In this document: one piece after another, positions 36,433 through 44,961 of the stretch
Position numbering within the stretch: position 1 is the first letter of the stretch
Layout: each line of letters opens with the position of its first letter
Assembly (NCBI RefSeq): GCF_900182655.1
Contig: NZ_FXTC01000005.1
Span: 287,072-351,071 of the forward strand
Direction of reading: 5' to 3'
Source of the DNA: Chryseobacterium rhizoplanae
GTDB lineage: Bacteria; Bacteroidota; Bacteroidia; Flavobacteriales; Weeksellaceae
Length of the DNA: 64,000 nucleotides
Program-made: the position numbers and the translations under genes
Notes under the pieces: generated by a model
The model's database searches: none
Told to the model about the DNA's origin: nothing
The model's input: only the letters and a program-made list of their open reading frames with translations

Positions 36433-37245
36433 TCAGTTACTTTTAGGAATATTCATTCTTTGTTTAAACTCAGAGTTTAAGGTTCCCTCTAATTGTTCCC
36501 AGGAAATGGGAATCACAAAATCAACAGAGGAAGAAGAAAGGATTTCATAAGGATTGTAATGAAAATACAAGCCTTTGGTATCAAAGTAAAAGTTATTCGT
36601 ATTCGGAATTTCACGTAATCCATTCATCTTGAATATTTTTTCATCAAATTCATTAATTCTTACATCACCCGCCATATTAAAAAAGACTTTGTACATATTT
36701 TTCTTCAAAAGTGCCAAAAGCTGATTTGTGGATATATTGGTGATATCACCGAGAGCCATTTCTTTATTATTCTTAAGATCAAACATTTTATCCTTATAGA
36801 TACATTGTTTAATTTTATCACCTTCATTATGGATGTCAGTATATTGAATATGCATATACTGGTATTGCAAAAATTTCATCTGCATTTGATTCTTGTATAC
36901 CCACAAGCCATTAAGCCTTTTTAACTTATAAAGCTTGTTTAACTCATCATAATGCTTTAACATATCTTTTTCTACAGAAATTTTCAGTTCCGATTTCGAA
37001 AAATGATATGAGTCTTCAGACCTGAAATAAATACTGTTGAGTAAATCAGGATTCTGTATGAATGGCAAGTAAAGCTCATTTGAAGAATAGATCAGAGAAA
37101 GAGAATCAGTAATTTTTATTGTATCTGTAATATTTATAGAATCAATAGCGTATATTTCCTTCTGGGCTAAAGGATGAGATTCAGCTTTTTTACAGGCTGT
37201 CATGGAAAAAAAAACAATACTTGAAATAACAATCAAATTTTTCAT
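36433..37245 (-). CDS. DUF3298-type lipoprotein
   Basis: 270 residues. The lipobox is at residues 14-18 (SMTAC). The C-terminal ~80 residues match the DUF3298 domain: NNFYFDTKGLYFHYNPYEI, then VDFVIPISWEQLEGTL. This domain occurs in secreted proteins such as RsiV, where it can bind lysozyme, and in PdaC-like deacetylases; a function here is not shown. It is the last gene before the terminator at 36372, 39 bp after hemF. Confidence 0.75.
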   Translation of the reverse strand: MKNLIVISSIVFFSMTACKKAESHPLAQKEIYAIDSINITDTIKITDSLSLIYSSNELYLPFIQNPDLLNSIYFRSEDSYHFSKSELKISVEKDMLKHYDELNKLYKLKRLNGLWVYKNQMQMKFLQYQYMHIQYTDIHNEGDKIKQCIYKDKMFDLKNNKEMALGDITNISTNQLLALLKKNMYKVFFNMAGDVRINEFDEKIFKMNGLREIPNTNNFYFDTKGLYFHYNPYEILSSSSVDFVIPISWEQLEGTLNSEFKQRMNIPKSN

Positions 37246-37283
37246 AATAATATATTTGTGTTAAAATTTTGCTGAGTTATTCA

Positions 37284-38210
37284 TTAAGATCCGGTATCAA
37301 TCCAATCTCTGGGTTTAAGCCATTCTTCCATCTGAGCTTCAGGACTTCCAGGAACTGGATGAAAATCATATTTCCATTCTGCAAAGGGAGGAAGACTGAT
37401 CAGAACTGATTCCGTGCGTCCATTGGTCTGAATCCCGAATAATGTTCCCCGATCATGGATAAGATTAAATTCTACATAACGTCCACGCCGATACGCTTGC
37501 CAACTCCGGTGTGCCTGAGTATAGGGAACATCCTTGTTCCTTATGACCAGGGGGATATAAGCATTTAAAAAAGCATTACCATTAGATTGGGAGAAAGCAA
37601 GAATATCTTCAATATTTTTTTCAGAATCTGGACGCATATACTCGTAAAATATTCCTCCGATACCCCTTGGTTCATTATTACGATGTTTATTGACAAAATA
37701 TTCATCACATTTTCTTTTAAACAAAGAATAGAGCTCTATACCGAAAGGATCACAAGCCTTCTTAAATGTGCGATGGAAATGACTACCATCACACTCTTCA
37801 AGATAGTAAGGGGTTAAATCAGCACCTCCCCCAAACCAACGGTCTTTTAAAGCTCCTTTTTTATCATAAAGTTCAAAATATCGGAAATTAGCATGTACGG
37901 TAGGAACAAATGGGTTAACCGGATGAATTATAACAGAAATCCCACAGGCCATAAAATGGCTACCTGGTATATCTTTCTTATCAAGCAGCATGGCAGGAAT
38001 CTTACCATGAACAATTGAAGTGCTTACACCTCCCTTCTCAAATACATTACCTCCTTCTATAACATGTGTACGCCCACCTCCGCCTTCAGGATGCTGCCAT
38101 ACATCCTGCCTGAAAACCGCTTTTCCATCTATCGTTTCCAGAACATCACATATTTGTACCTGGAGTAACTCTATAAAGTTTATGAATTCGTTTTTAATAT
38201 TCATCTTCAA
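37284..38210 (-). CDS. hemF: Oxygen-dependent coproporphyrinogen III oxidase
   Basis: 308 residues. Signatures of HemF: WQHPEGGGGRTHVIEGGNVFEKGGV, WFGGGADLTPYYL, KRKCDEYF, RGIGGIFYEY, YVEFNLIHDRGTLFGIQTNGR, ESVLISLPPFAEWKYD. It decarboxylates coproporphyrinogen III twice to protoporphyrinogen IX using O2. Start at 38210 or at the ATG two codons later (38204). The next gene upstream is hemJ-like, so two successive steps of heme synthesis sit together. Confidence 0.95.
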   Translation of the reverse strand: MKMNIKNEFINFIELLQVQICDVLETIDGKAVFRQDVWQHPEGGGGRTHVIEGGNVFEKGGVSTSIVHGKIPAMLLDKKDIPGSHFMACGISVIIHPVNPFVPTVHANFRYFELYDKKGALKDRWFGGGADLTPYYLEECDGSHFHRTFKKACDPFGIELYSLFKRKCDEYFVNKHRNNEPRGIGGIFYEYMRPDSEKNIEDILAFSQSNGNAFLNAYIPLVIRNKDVPYTQAHRSWQAYRRGRYVEFNLIHDRGTLFGIQTNGRTESVLISLPPFAEWKYDFHPVPGSPEAQMEEWLKPRDWIDTGS

Positions 38211-38340
38211 AATAAATTAATACCACATTCTACCTTTTTTAAACTTATAATCTAATATAGAAAGACAAGAATCAGAATAGGTATCTTCATAGTATCCGGT
38301 TCTATAAATCATTGGTAATATGTACCAAATAAAATAGATA

Positions 38341-38883
38341 TTACTTTTCATTTTTTAGCAATTTTACAACTGCAGCCAATAAAAACATCAGAATAATAAT
38401 TACTGTAATGATAAGCCCATAATGAAGCATTATCGTATACTTTAAAACCACACTGCATCCCAGTAATAACAATAGTAAAATACCCACTTCATTGATCTGC
38501 TGTAATTTTATATAGGGTATTTTAAAATCATAGCCTTGTAATGCTTTTAAATAGCGGATTTTATCTAAAAACCAATAATGATAAATGCTCAGCATAGTGA
38601 GGAATATCAGTTTTAAATCAAACCACTGCATCTTAATAAGTTGTTTGTTCAAAAAAAACATAATCAGCCCCGTTGTAAGCATCATTAATCCACTAGGAAC
38701 AACAATTAAATTCCATATCCTTTCAATGGTAAAGAGGTATTGCCTTCTTAAAATTTTCTTTTTCACCCTGAGAAATTTATCAGTATGTTTATAGCATAGA
38801 AACAGTTGTCCCACATAAAATATCCCAAAAAAATAACATACTATAGAAAGAATGTGTGCCAAAGTGATTATAATAGTAAACAT
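38341..38883 (-). CDS. hemJ: HemJ-like protoporphyrinogen IX oxidase (UPF0093 family)
   Basis: 180 residues with four to five membrane spans. The family residues are visible: a His in the first helix (TLAHILSIVCYFFGIFYVGQLFL), an R/E pair, W-F-D-L-K-L-I-F-L-T-M with the conserved Lys, a following His (IYHYW), and INEVGILLLLLLG. HemJ converts protoporphyrinogen IX to protoporphyrin IX, the next step after HemF, whose gene is adjacent. Sequence divergence from classic HemJ is notable, so CopD-like or another role is possible. Confidence 0.68.
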   Translation of the reverse strand: MFTIIITLAHILSIVCYFFGIFYVGQLFLCYKHTDKFLRVKKKILRRQYLFTIERIWNLIVVPSGLMMLTTGLIMFFLNKQLIKMQWFDLKLIFLTMLSIYHYWFLDKIRYLKALQGYDFKIPYIKLQQINEVGILLLLLLGCSVVLKYTIMLHYGLIITVIIILMFLLAAVVKLLKNEK

Positions 38884-38899
38884 AACGGATATATAACAA

Positions 38900-39541
38900 T
38901 TAAAGGGTTACTCGATGTTTTATAACATACCCAATCATTAACTGGACACTTCTGTTGTAAAGATACTTTGTATTAACAACATTATGTAATCCTATTTGAT
39001 ACTCTCCCTTGATATAAATTCCTAAAGGAGACTGATAACCCAAGCCAACACTGAGTCCGTAATCAAAACGTTGAACCTGATTAACATTTTGACCAAATGC
39101 AATATCTTTTCTGTATTTTTCAATTTTCTTATCTGTACCAGTTACCGTCTTAAGGGTATGACCTCCAGCTGCGAGAGCTACATACATACCTGTCGATACG
39201 AACAGTCCTCCTGCCTTTTCACCATCAAAGTAATAAACAATATTAGCTGGTAATTCAAAATAATTGATTACCCGTCTGGTATTAATGGTTGAATTTTCTG
39301 TTGATATGGTCTTTTGGGCTCCTTTAGGTGAATAAAATAAACCTGATTGAAACCATAATTTCTTATTAAGTTGTATACGGGTCGAAATACCTGCATTAAA
39401 TCCCGAAGCATTTGAAATACCGCTTGTTTCATTAGTATGTACATTGGATAATCCAAAACCTGCTTCCACTGCAAAATTGACTTTTTGAGCGGTCATTGCT
39501 ACTGAGAGCATCAAAAATATAATAACGGATTGTTTTTTCAT
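38900..39541 (-). CDS. Outer-membrane beta-barrel protein (PorT-like family)
   Basis: 213 residues. Signal peptide 1-18 (MKKQSVIIFLMLSVAMTAQ). The mature part begins VNFAVEAGFGLSNV and shows eight or so amphipathic strands with PorT-type turns (RIQLNKKLWFQSGLFYSPKG, VINYFELPANIVYYF, YGLSVGLGYQSPLGIYIKGEYQIGL). This is the OMP_b-brl_2 type. Probably a structural or transport barrel; specific role unknown. 16 bp before the hemJ-like start on the same strand. Confidence 0.78.
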   Translation of the reverse strand: MKKQSVIIFLMLSVAMTAQKVNFAVEAGFGLSNVHTNETSGISNASGFNAGISTRIQLNKKLWFQSGLFYSPKGAQKTISTENSTINTRRVINYFELPANIVYYFDGEKAGGLFVSTGMYVALAAGGHTLKTVTGTDKKIEKYRKDIAFGQNVNQVQRFDYGLSVGLGYQSPLGIYIKGEYQIGLHNVVNTKYLYNRSVQLMIGYVIKHRVTL

Positions 39542-39560
39542 ATAATAAAAATTAATTGAT

Positions 39561-39674
39561 TTATTTTCGGATGTCCATAAACATTATGCCTTCTGCGAGA
39601 TAGGCCTTAAGCTGAACATTAACTTCTTTCCTGTAGATCCCGTCGGAATGTACATTACTATAAATATACCTGCT
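39561..39674 (-). pseudogene. C-terminal relic of an unknown protein
   Basis: 37 codons on minus, starting SRYIYSNVHSDGIYRK and ending EGIMFMDIRK with a stop at 39561; an upstream stop closes the frame at once. The text is protein-like but not recognised. The remaining DNA to about 40535 has no gene visible. Confidence 0.4.
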
Positions 39675-40534
39675 GTTTCAGCCTATGACAAGAAAACATA
39701 ATTATGCCTATAACTACTAATTGTAAATGTTTCATATCTATTTATTATAAAATGGTTCTTTAATAATATTATTCCATGAATTGCTAAATTCCAGTTGTAG
39801 TTATCATTCTCCTCCTGTAGCCACAATCTTACAGATAAATTGTATTAAATCTGTTCAACAGATGGCCCACGGTTTTGATTATTAAGTTTTTATGAAAAAG
39901 TTTAATGCAGAAAATTGCATAAGCTTACCTAAAGAACTAGACTTTATATTCCTGATTCTTTCTTACTGATAAACCTGGGAATTCCACATCACATAAACGG
40001 ATCATCTGCAATTGCAATCCTGAGAATCTAAGGTTAAAATACAGGCTTCTGTTAAGCAATCCTTATCTCTAATTGTTTAGCAAAAAATTGACGTGAAAAA
40101 TGTTCATTCCAAAATTAGAAACAAAATCTCCGCCATTAGGCATAAACAAAATATAGTATTAGATGGAATTTTACGTAGTGATTATATGATAACTACATCA
40201 AGTAAGTAGCCCAAAGTGAATTATTAATAAATTTTTGTGGGAATAATGGAATTTTATGATATAGTTATACGCAATATAAAAACTGACTCATAAATCACAG
40301 ATACCATCTTTTGAGTATGAGTTAAATGTACTTTAATCAGAATAAACACTATTAAAAGTTCAGATGCATATCTGAAAAGAAAAATAAAACGTTTGTGTAC
40401 TATTATTTTACATATAGAAATTTACGGCTAAGTATTTGATTAAAAATCAAAAAAAAGGAACTCAGATGTTTATATATAAACTGTAATCTGGATTCCTTCA
40501 TCAAATGAATTATGAAAATAAAGTTTTTAGTAAT
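39675..40534. other. Gene-free stretch
   Basis: AT-rich, many stops in all frames. A 64-codon minus frame at 40403-40597 runs through the terminator hairpin at 40535-40569 and is unlikely to be a real protein beyond its first codons. Confidence 0.5.
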
Positions 40535-40569
40535 TGAAAAAATACAGGGCTTTAGGTTTAAAACCCTGT
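40535..40569 (-). terminator. Terminator of a short minus-strand unit
   Basis: 11-bp stem ACAGGGTTTTA / TAAAGCCCTGT-type on minus (one G-U pair), loop AACC, followed by ATTTTTTC. It lies 50-60 nt after the expected start of the transcript from the promoter at 40629-40701. Confidence 0.65.
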
Positions 40570-40628
40570 GAGGGAACTTCATCATTTTTCTCATCACTTT
40601 GCTAAAAATGAATTAAAAATCTGTTATA

Positions 40629-40701
40629 CAAACATAAGAACAAAATAATAATTATACGGACCACAACACGTAGCATTATCACGAATCATATATAGTTTTT
40701 T
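40629..40701 (-). promoter_or_regulatory. Fixed-spacing promoter (38-nt class) of a short transcript
   Basis: On minus: AAAAAACTA (40701-40693), 8 nt, TCGTGATAAT (40684-40675), 38 nt, TATGTTTG (40636-40629). The only thing behind it is a ~60-nt stretch with an ATG (MRKMMKFPHR...) at 40597 and the terminator at 40535-40569, so the product is a short RNA or a very small peptide. Confidence 0.65.
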
Positions 40702-40742
40702 AATTACACAAGTATCATACTATGGTAAATCACTGTTAAGCT

Positions 40743-40775
40743 AAAAAAACCATTTCCCGTTTTTACAGGAAATGG
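40743..40775 (-). terminator. Terminator of the 40819-41244 gene
   Basis: 8-bp stem CCATTTCC / GGAAATGG followed on minus by TTTTTTTAGC, 44 nt after the stop. Confidence 0.82.
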
Positions 40776-40818
40776 TAAAACATAAAATAATATAGTTGAA
40801 AGTGATTGATCTAAAATT

Positions 40819-41244
40819 CTACAAATGATTATTAAGGTTCTGCTGTACCTTCCGTAAAAATTGATAAGCTTCTACAGAGGTCTTTGTTTCCAACGAAAAA
40901 GAAAGAACATTTTCTTTAAAATTTCTGTAATAAATACTTTCCTTCCAATGTATAAAATGACGCTTATTCATTTTTTTTCTTAACACTATTTGAACGCGGT
41001 CTTTCTCAACCGCTATTAATCCAAAAGTTGAAAGATTATTGACAATCTCTGGTAGAAGTGTATTTGGGAAATTAATACTGACAACATGTTTTCTGAGGTA
41101 TTTCATATGCCTTACTTCAGGAATATACTCACCTGTCTGCCATAAATAGTATGCACTTTGTTCATACGCAATCCATGAGGCCCTATGTTTGTAAAACACT
41201 ATAGTCTTCCCATCTTCTTTTGATATAATGTTTTTAATAGTCAT
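40819..41244 (-). CDS. Conserved-looking hypothetical protein, perhaps MutS domain I-like
   Basis: 141 residues from the ATG at 41244 (MTIKNIISKEDGK); nine codons earlier is another ATG. No signal peptide or membrane span. FYKHRASWIAYEQSAYYL...VVSINFPNTLLPEIVNNLSTFGL recalls the small mixed alpha/beta domain I of MutS, which is found alone in some Bacteroidota proteins; this is a pattern impression only. Single gene with promoter boxes at 41365-41442 and a clear terminator. Confidence 0.6.
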   Translation of the reverse strand: MTIKNIISKEDGKTIVFYKHRASWIAYEQSAYYLWQTGEYIPEVRHMKYLRKHVVSINFPNTLLPEIVNNLSTFGLIAVEKDRVQIVLRKKMNKRHFIHWKESIYYRNFKENVLSFSLETKTSVEAYQFLRKVQQNLNNHL

Positions 41245-41364
41245 AATTTTATCATTGTAAATTTTAAACAATAAACCATTACGAAATTAAATCCAATGTT
41301 CAGCAGTCGTTTTGCCTCTCAGATTAATTTATACGAAGGTTATTAGTTATTCTTTTTCATGATC

Positions 41365-41442
41365 TAAATTTACATTTTTTAAAAACTTTTACAACAGGAA
41401 ATACTATAGTTTTATCACTATACAAACACAAAATTATAACTA
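41365..41442 (-). promoter_or_regulatory. Compound promoter region with two TAGTKATAA boxes
   Basis: On minus a first box TAGTTATAAT (41442-41433) is followed at 24 nt by TATAGTAT (41408-41401), and a second box TAGTGATAAA (41420-41411) is followed at exactly 38 nt by TAAATTTA (41372-41365). Both arrangements seen elsewhere in the window overlap here. The upstream AAAAAACTA box is missing for the second. Confidence 0.5.
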
Positions 41443-41594
41443 CAACCGAATGAATTTCACCTTCGATATTCGCCTTTAATTATTAAAAAAATACAGCATA
41501 TTCATCGAAGGTGTAGATGTAGATCTATATAAAATGAAACATAATACTATATTAAATGAAATACAAAACTACAACGGAAGATAATTCTATGACC

Positions 41595-41602
41595 TAAATT
41601 TG
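41595..41602 (+). promoter_or_regulatory. -7 box TAAATTTG on the plus strand
   Basis: Consensus TAnnTTTG, 17 nt before the ATG of a 44-codon frame at 41620. Confidence 0.35.
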
Positions 41603-41619
41603 TTTTAAATAAAGACAAG

Positions 41620-41754
41620 ATGAGAAAATATCTACTATTCACCCTAAAATGTACGGTGCTAATTAACGCTATCCTTCACCGCAATTACAAATTGTCAAAC
41701 AAACCAATCCATTTATTCGTAAAATCTATTCATTTTGTTAAAAATTTTAGTTAA
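41620..41754 (+). CDS. Very small putative peptide with signal-like N terminus
   Basis: 44 codons. MRKYLLFTLKCTVLINAIL resembles a signal peptide, and the rest is basic (HRNYKLSNKP...). A -7 box stands just upstream. It might be the decayed start of a secreted-protein gene, as at 16940 and 53279. Confidence 0.22.
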   Translation: MRKYLLFTLKCTVLINAILHRNYKLSNKPIHLFVKSIHFVKNFS

Positions 41755-42447
41755 AAATTTTATAACAAATAAAATACTCACATACGTAAGAATTATATTA
41801 TCTACAAAAAAAACACTAAAATATTATATTTTAATATAATATTAAGAAAATTAAATACAAAATATTTATTTTTTTAAATTATTCATAAATTAGAAATCAA
41901 AAAAAATAAATTCAAAATAATACGAATTTTATTTACATGTGCTAATAATCACTCTCTATAGATATAAATGAAAACCAAATATGTTAAGTATGGAATATAG
42001 ACTTATATTTTTTTATTATTTAATTTTTTTAATCCAACCCTCAGCCTGCCCTTGAGTAGCAAAATTATATAACAGATAACAGACTTTTACAATACAATGT
42101 CAAAGATACCTGTATTACGTTCAATCCTATATATATAAACTAATAATCACTGTTGGGGAGCAATTGTACATAATATCATTAAAAATACTGTAAAAAACCA
42201 TTGAGGGTAATATCGTAATTGATATGGATTATGATAATCCATTTGTTTATATAATCAGCAGTGATAGAAACGGAATATCATCCAAACAACCTCCACTGAA
42301 TTTGGGTTGAGGATGCTCAGCTACAGAAAAAGGATTCGATTAAGGACTGAAGCTTATCCTTCTATTCAACAAAATTAAGACTTAAATAACTTTAACCATA
42401 ATATACCCAAAAGGACAAAAAGTAGAAATTAAAAACCTAAAATTAAA
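41755..42447. other. Extremely AT-rich gene-free stretch
   Basis: Up to about 42010 the DNA is almost only A and T, with A/T runs typical of intrinsically curved or nucleoid-protein-bound DNA. No gene, terminator or box of the local class was found, apart from a poor CAGTGATTAT match on minus near 42150. Confidence 0.5.
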
Positions 42448-42459
42448 ATGTTGACAATT

Positions 42460-43092
42460 ATGAAAAAAAACATCATGATAGCGGACGATCATTACGTTGT
42501 AAGAATGGGTACTGCTATAATTCTTGAAGGCGCTCATCCCGATTTTTGTATTGATCATGCAGAAAGTTTTCATGAAGTTCTTGAGAAATTAAATGAAAAG
42601 AACTATGACATGCTGATTCTTGACCTCGAAATGCCGGGCAGCACTTTTGAACATATGATAAAGGATATAAGAAAACTACAAAATGACATTAGTATTCTTA
42701 TTTTCACAAGTCATAAAGAAAGCCAAGCGATATCCTATCTATCAGCAGGCGCTAACGGCTACCTTAACAAATCCTGTGAAGACACCAAGATTATTGAAGC
42801 GGTAAACTCTATTTTTACTTCAGGATATTATTATCCGCAAGCATTACTGCATGAAGTTATCAATAACGACTTTAACCCTTCCAACAAAATGACAAGACCT
42901 TTGGATATGCTATCAGAAAGAGAAGCCGAAATTTACCATCGGCTGGTGGAGGGAAACGGTATTCTGGAAATATCTAACATTCTGAACATACATATGTCTA
43001 CGGTTAGTACCCACAAGCTTAGAATATTTAAAAAACTCAACGTCCATTCCATCGCAGAGTTGGTGCATCTTCACAATAAGTATTACAGCTGA
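42460..43092 (+). CDS. LuxR/NarL-type response regulator
   Basis: 210 residues from the ATG at 42460 (MKKNIMIADDH); an ATG four codons earlier is possible. The receiver domain has the acidic pair DD, the phosphoacceptor Asp in YDMLILDLEMPG (about residue 55), S/T in IFTSHKES and the Lys in GYLNKS. The output domain is a GerE helix-turn-helix (LSEREAEIYHRLVEGNGILEISNILNIHMSTVSTHKLRIFKKL). No histidine kinase is adjacent, so the partner is elsewhere. A strong terminator follows. Confidence 0.9.
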   Translation: MKKNIMIADDHYVVRMGTAIILEGAHPDFCIDHAESFHEVLEKLNEKNYDMLILDLEMPGSTFEHMIKDIRKLQNDISILIFTSHKESQAISYLSAGANGYLNKSCEDTKIIEAVNSIFTSGYYYPQALLHEVINNDFNPSNKMTRPLDMLSEREAEIYHRLVEGNGILEISNILNIHMSTVSTHKLRIFKKLNVHSIAELVHLHNKYYS

Positions 43093-43108
43093 TATAATAC
43101 AGAATAAG

Positions 43109-43137
43109 GCCGGTTATTATTAACCGGCTTTTTTTGA
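43109..43137 (+). terminator. Terminator of the response regulator gene
   Basis: 8-bp stem GCCGGTTA / TAACCGGC, loop TTAT, then TTTTTTT. The following 320 bp to 43457 show no gene. Confidence 0.9.
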
Positions 43138-43457
43138 ACTTATTTTCGAAAAACTTCTATTGAAATTTAATTTTAAAACGACAACGAAGTAGCAATAATA
43201 TTACTCCAGATCTGCCAGATAATAAAAAACATCTTTTTAATTTTGTCTGATCAGCCCAAGCATATCTGCTCTTAAACAATTGGTATGAAACTCTTCAGAT
43301 AAAAACATACAACCATCACAAATTCTATACCCATGGTAATTCCTGAGAAAGCAGAGTTCAAGCAATTGATTCCGAAACTCAGTATCTCAAACAATACCTT
43401 TTCTAAATAAACTAGAATAAAAAATTTACTCTTTCCTTAAAGGATTTAGCACTATCA

Positions 43458-44690
43458 ATGATGAAAACATTTCTTTTATTTATCTTATTATGTACCTCTT
43501 TCTTCGCCCCTGCTCAAAGTGATTCCAATCAGAATATGCAGTCCGTGTTGTGCTATCTGAAGTATAATAATTTTGATAAAGCAGAACGTATAATAGATGA
43601 AAACTTTATTCATTCCTTTGATGACTCCAAAAAAGTTGTTGGTTATATCGGATTATCCTTACATTATAATGCGTTACTTCAATCACAAAAAAGAGCTGAC
43701 TTACTAAAAAGAGCAAATGATATTTCCGAAAAAACAAACAGACCGGTAGACCTGGCGTATGTACAATATGGATATGCAAAATATTATCTCAGCCGCAAAG
43801 AATTTGATCTGTTTTTAAAAAGCTATTATAGAGGATTTACAATTCTCAAAGGTTTAAAAAATGAAAATTTTCTGATCAGTATGTTTTACAATCTTAAGAC
43901 CAGATATTTGATCATTACCAATAGTGATGAAGATAACAATTTAAAGGAAATCAAAGAGAATTCCATAAAAGCTGTTGAGTATGCTGTCGAATCAAAAAGT
44001 CCGCTTTTGATTGATTTAGAAAATGACAACAAATCATTGGAAATTTTTTATCATATAGACCAGAAAAATCAGCTTATTAAAGAACTGAAAGCAAAAAATA
44101 AGAAATATATAAAACAAAAATTTGTCTTTCTGATAATGACTTTATCAGCAGGAATAGGAAGTATTATTTTGATGTTTATCTTGCAGTACAAGCAAAAGAT
44201 AAACAGACATCAAACCCATCTCCTCACTACAGAAAAGAATGACCTTAAAGCACAGCAGCAGATACTAACCCTGCAACGCCAAAAGCTTCAAAAACAAGCT
44301 ATTGCAACATCACTTCATCTTAATTCCAAAAATGTGGTACTCAACGAGCTAAAGAACAGCATAGAGAATAATGAAATCAATCTTAAAAAAATATTAAAAG
44401 AAGACCAACTGGTCGATCATGATTTCAATGAGCTTAAACATATGACAGAGGAAGTTCATCCTAACTTTTTTAATCGAATTCAAAAAATTTCTAAAAACAA
44501 ACTTACCCATCTGGATCTGAAATACGCAGCCTATATTTATCTTAATCTGAATAATTTTCAGATATCGAATATTTTAAAAGTAGATCCTAAAACCGTAAGG
44601 GTAACCAAATATAGATTAAAGCAAAAGATTGGTCTGAATAAAAATGATGATTTATGTGATTTCATTAAAAACCTAGGAGAAATAGCGTAG
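43458..44690 (+). CDS. Membrane-bound TPR protein with C-terminal helix-turn-helix
   Basis: 410 residues. Signal peptide 1-20 (ending APAQ), a helical TPR-like periplasmic part to ~215, one membrane span at ~221-243 (FVFLIMTLSAGIGSIILMFIL), a cytosolic coiled coil (TEKNDLKAQQQILTLQRQKLQKQ), and a C-terminal LuxR-like HTH (LTHLDLKYAAYIYLNLNNFQISNILKVDPKTVRVTKYRLKQKIGL). This architecture is common in Flavobacteriia and is thought to transmit an envelope signal straight to DNA. It follows the response regulator but is separated by a terminator, so it is transcribed on its own. Confidence 0.78.
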   Translation: MMKTFLLFILLCTSFFAPAQSDSNQNMQSVLCYLKYNNFDKAERIIDENFIHSFDDSKKVVGYIGLSLHYNALLQSQKRADLLKRANDISEKTNRPVDLAYVQYGYAKYYLSRKEFDLFLKSYYRGFTILKGLKNENFLISMFYNLKTRYLIITNSDEDNNLKEIKENSIKAVEYAVESKSPLLIDLENDNKSLEIFYHIDQKNQLIKELKAKNKKYIKQKFVFLIMTLSAGIGSIILMFILQYKQKINRHQTHLLTTEKNDLKAQQQILTLQRQKLQKQAIATSLHLNSKNVVLNELKNSIENNEINLKKILKEDQLVDHDFNELKHMTEEVHPNFFNRIQKISKNKLTHLDLKYAAYIYLNLNNFQISNILKVDPKTVRVTKYRLKQKIGLNKNDDLCDFIKNLGEIA

Positions 44691-44891
44691 ACCGCAATCA
44701 TATTTTATATTCAATAACATACAAGAAATTATTAATTCCAATAGCTTTCAATTAGGCTTCATAAAATGAGTTTGATTCAGGAATAGTACATAAATCCAGT
44801 TATGTAGCGGATTAAGGAATAATGAAATGTAATATCCCTAAAAAATAAAAGAGTATAGCCATTAAATTGAAATGAAAAACATTATTATAGT

Positions 44892-44921
44892 AAAGGGAGT
44901 AATAATTTTATTACTCCCTTT
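44892..44921. terminator. Bidirectional terminator between convergent genes
   Basis: 13-bp stem AAAGGGAGTAATA / TATTACTCCCTTT with a 4-nt loop; the T/A ends serve both directions. Confidence 0.82.
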
Positions 44922-44961
44922 GTCATTAAAATATTTATTATAGCAGGTATCAATTAGATAT

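Noticed and set aside
40403..40597. 64-codon minus frame behind the promoter at 40629
   Set aside because: The promoter is convincing, but a terminator hairpin at 40535-40569 lies within the frame, so at most its first ~10-20 codons would be transcribed; not listed as a gene.
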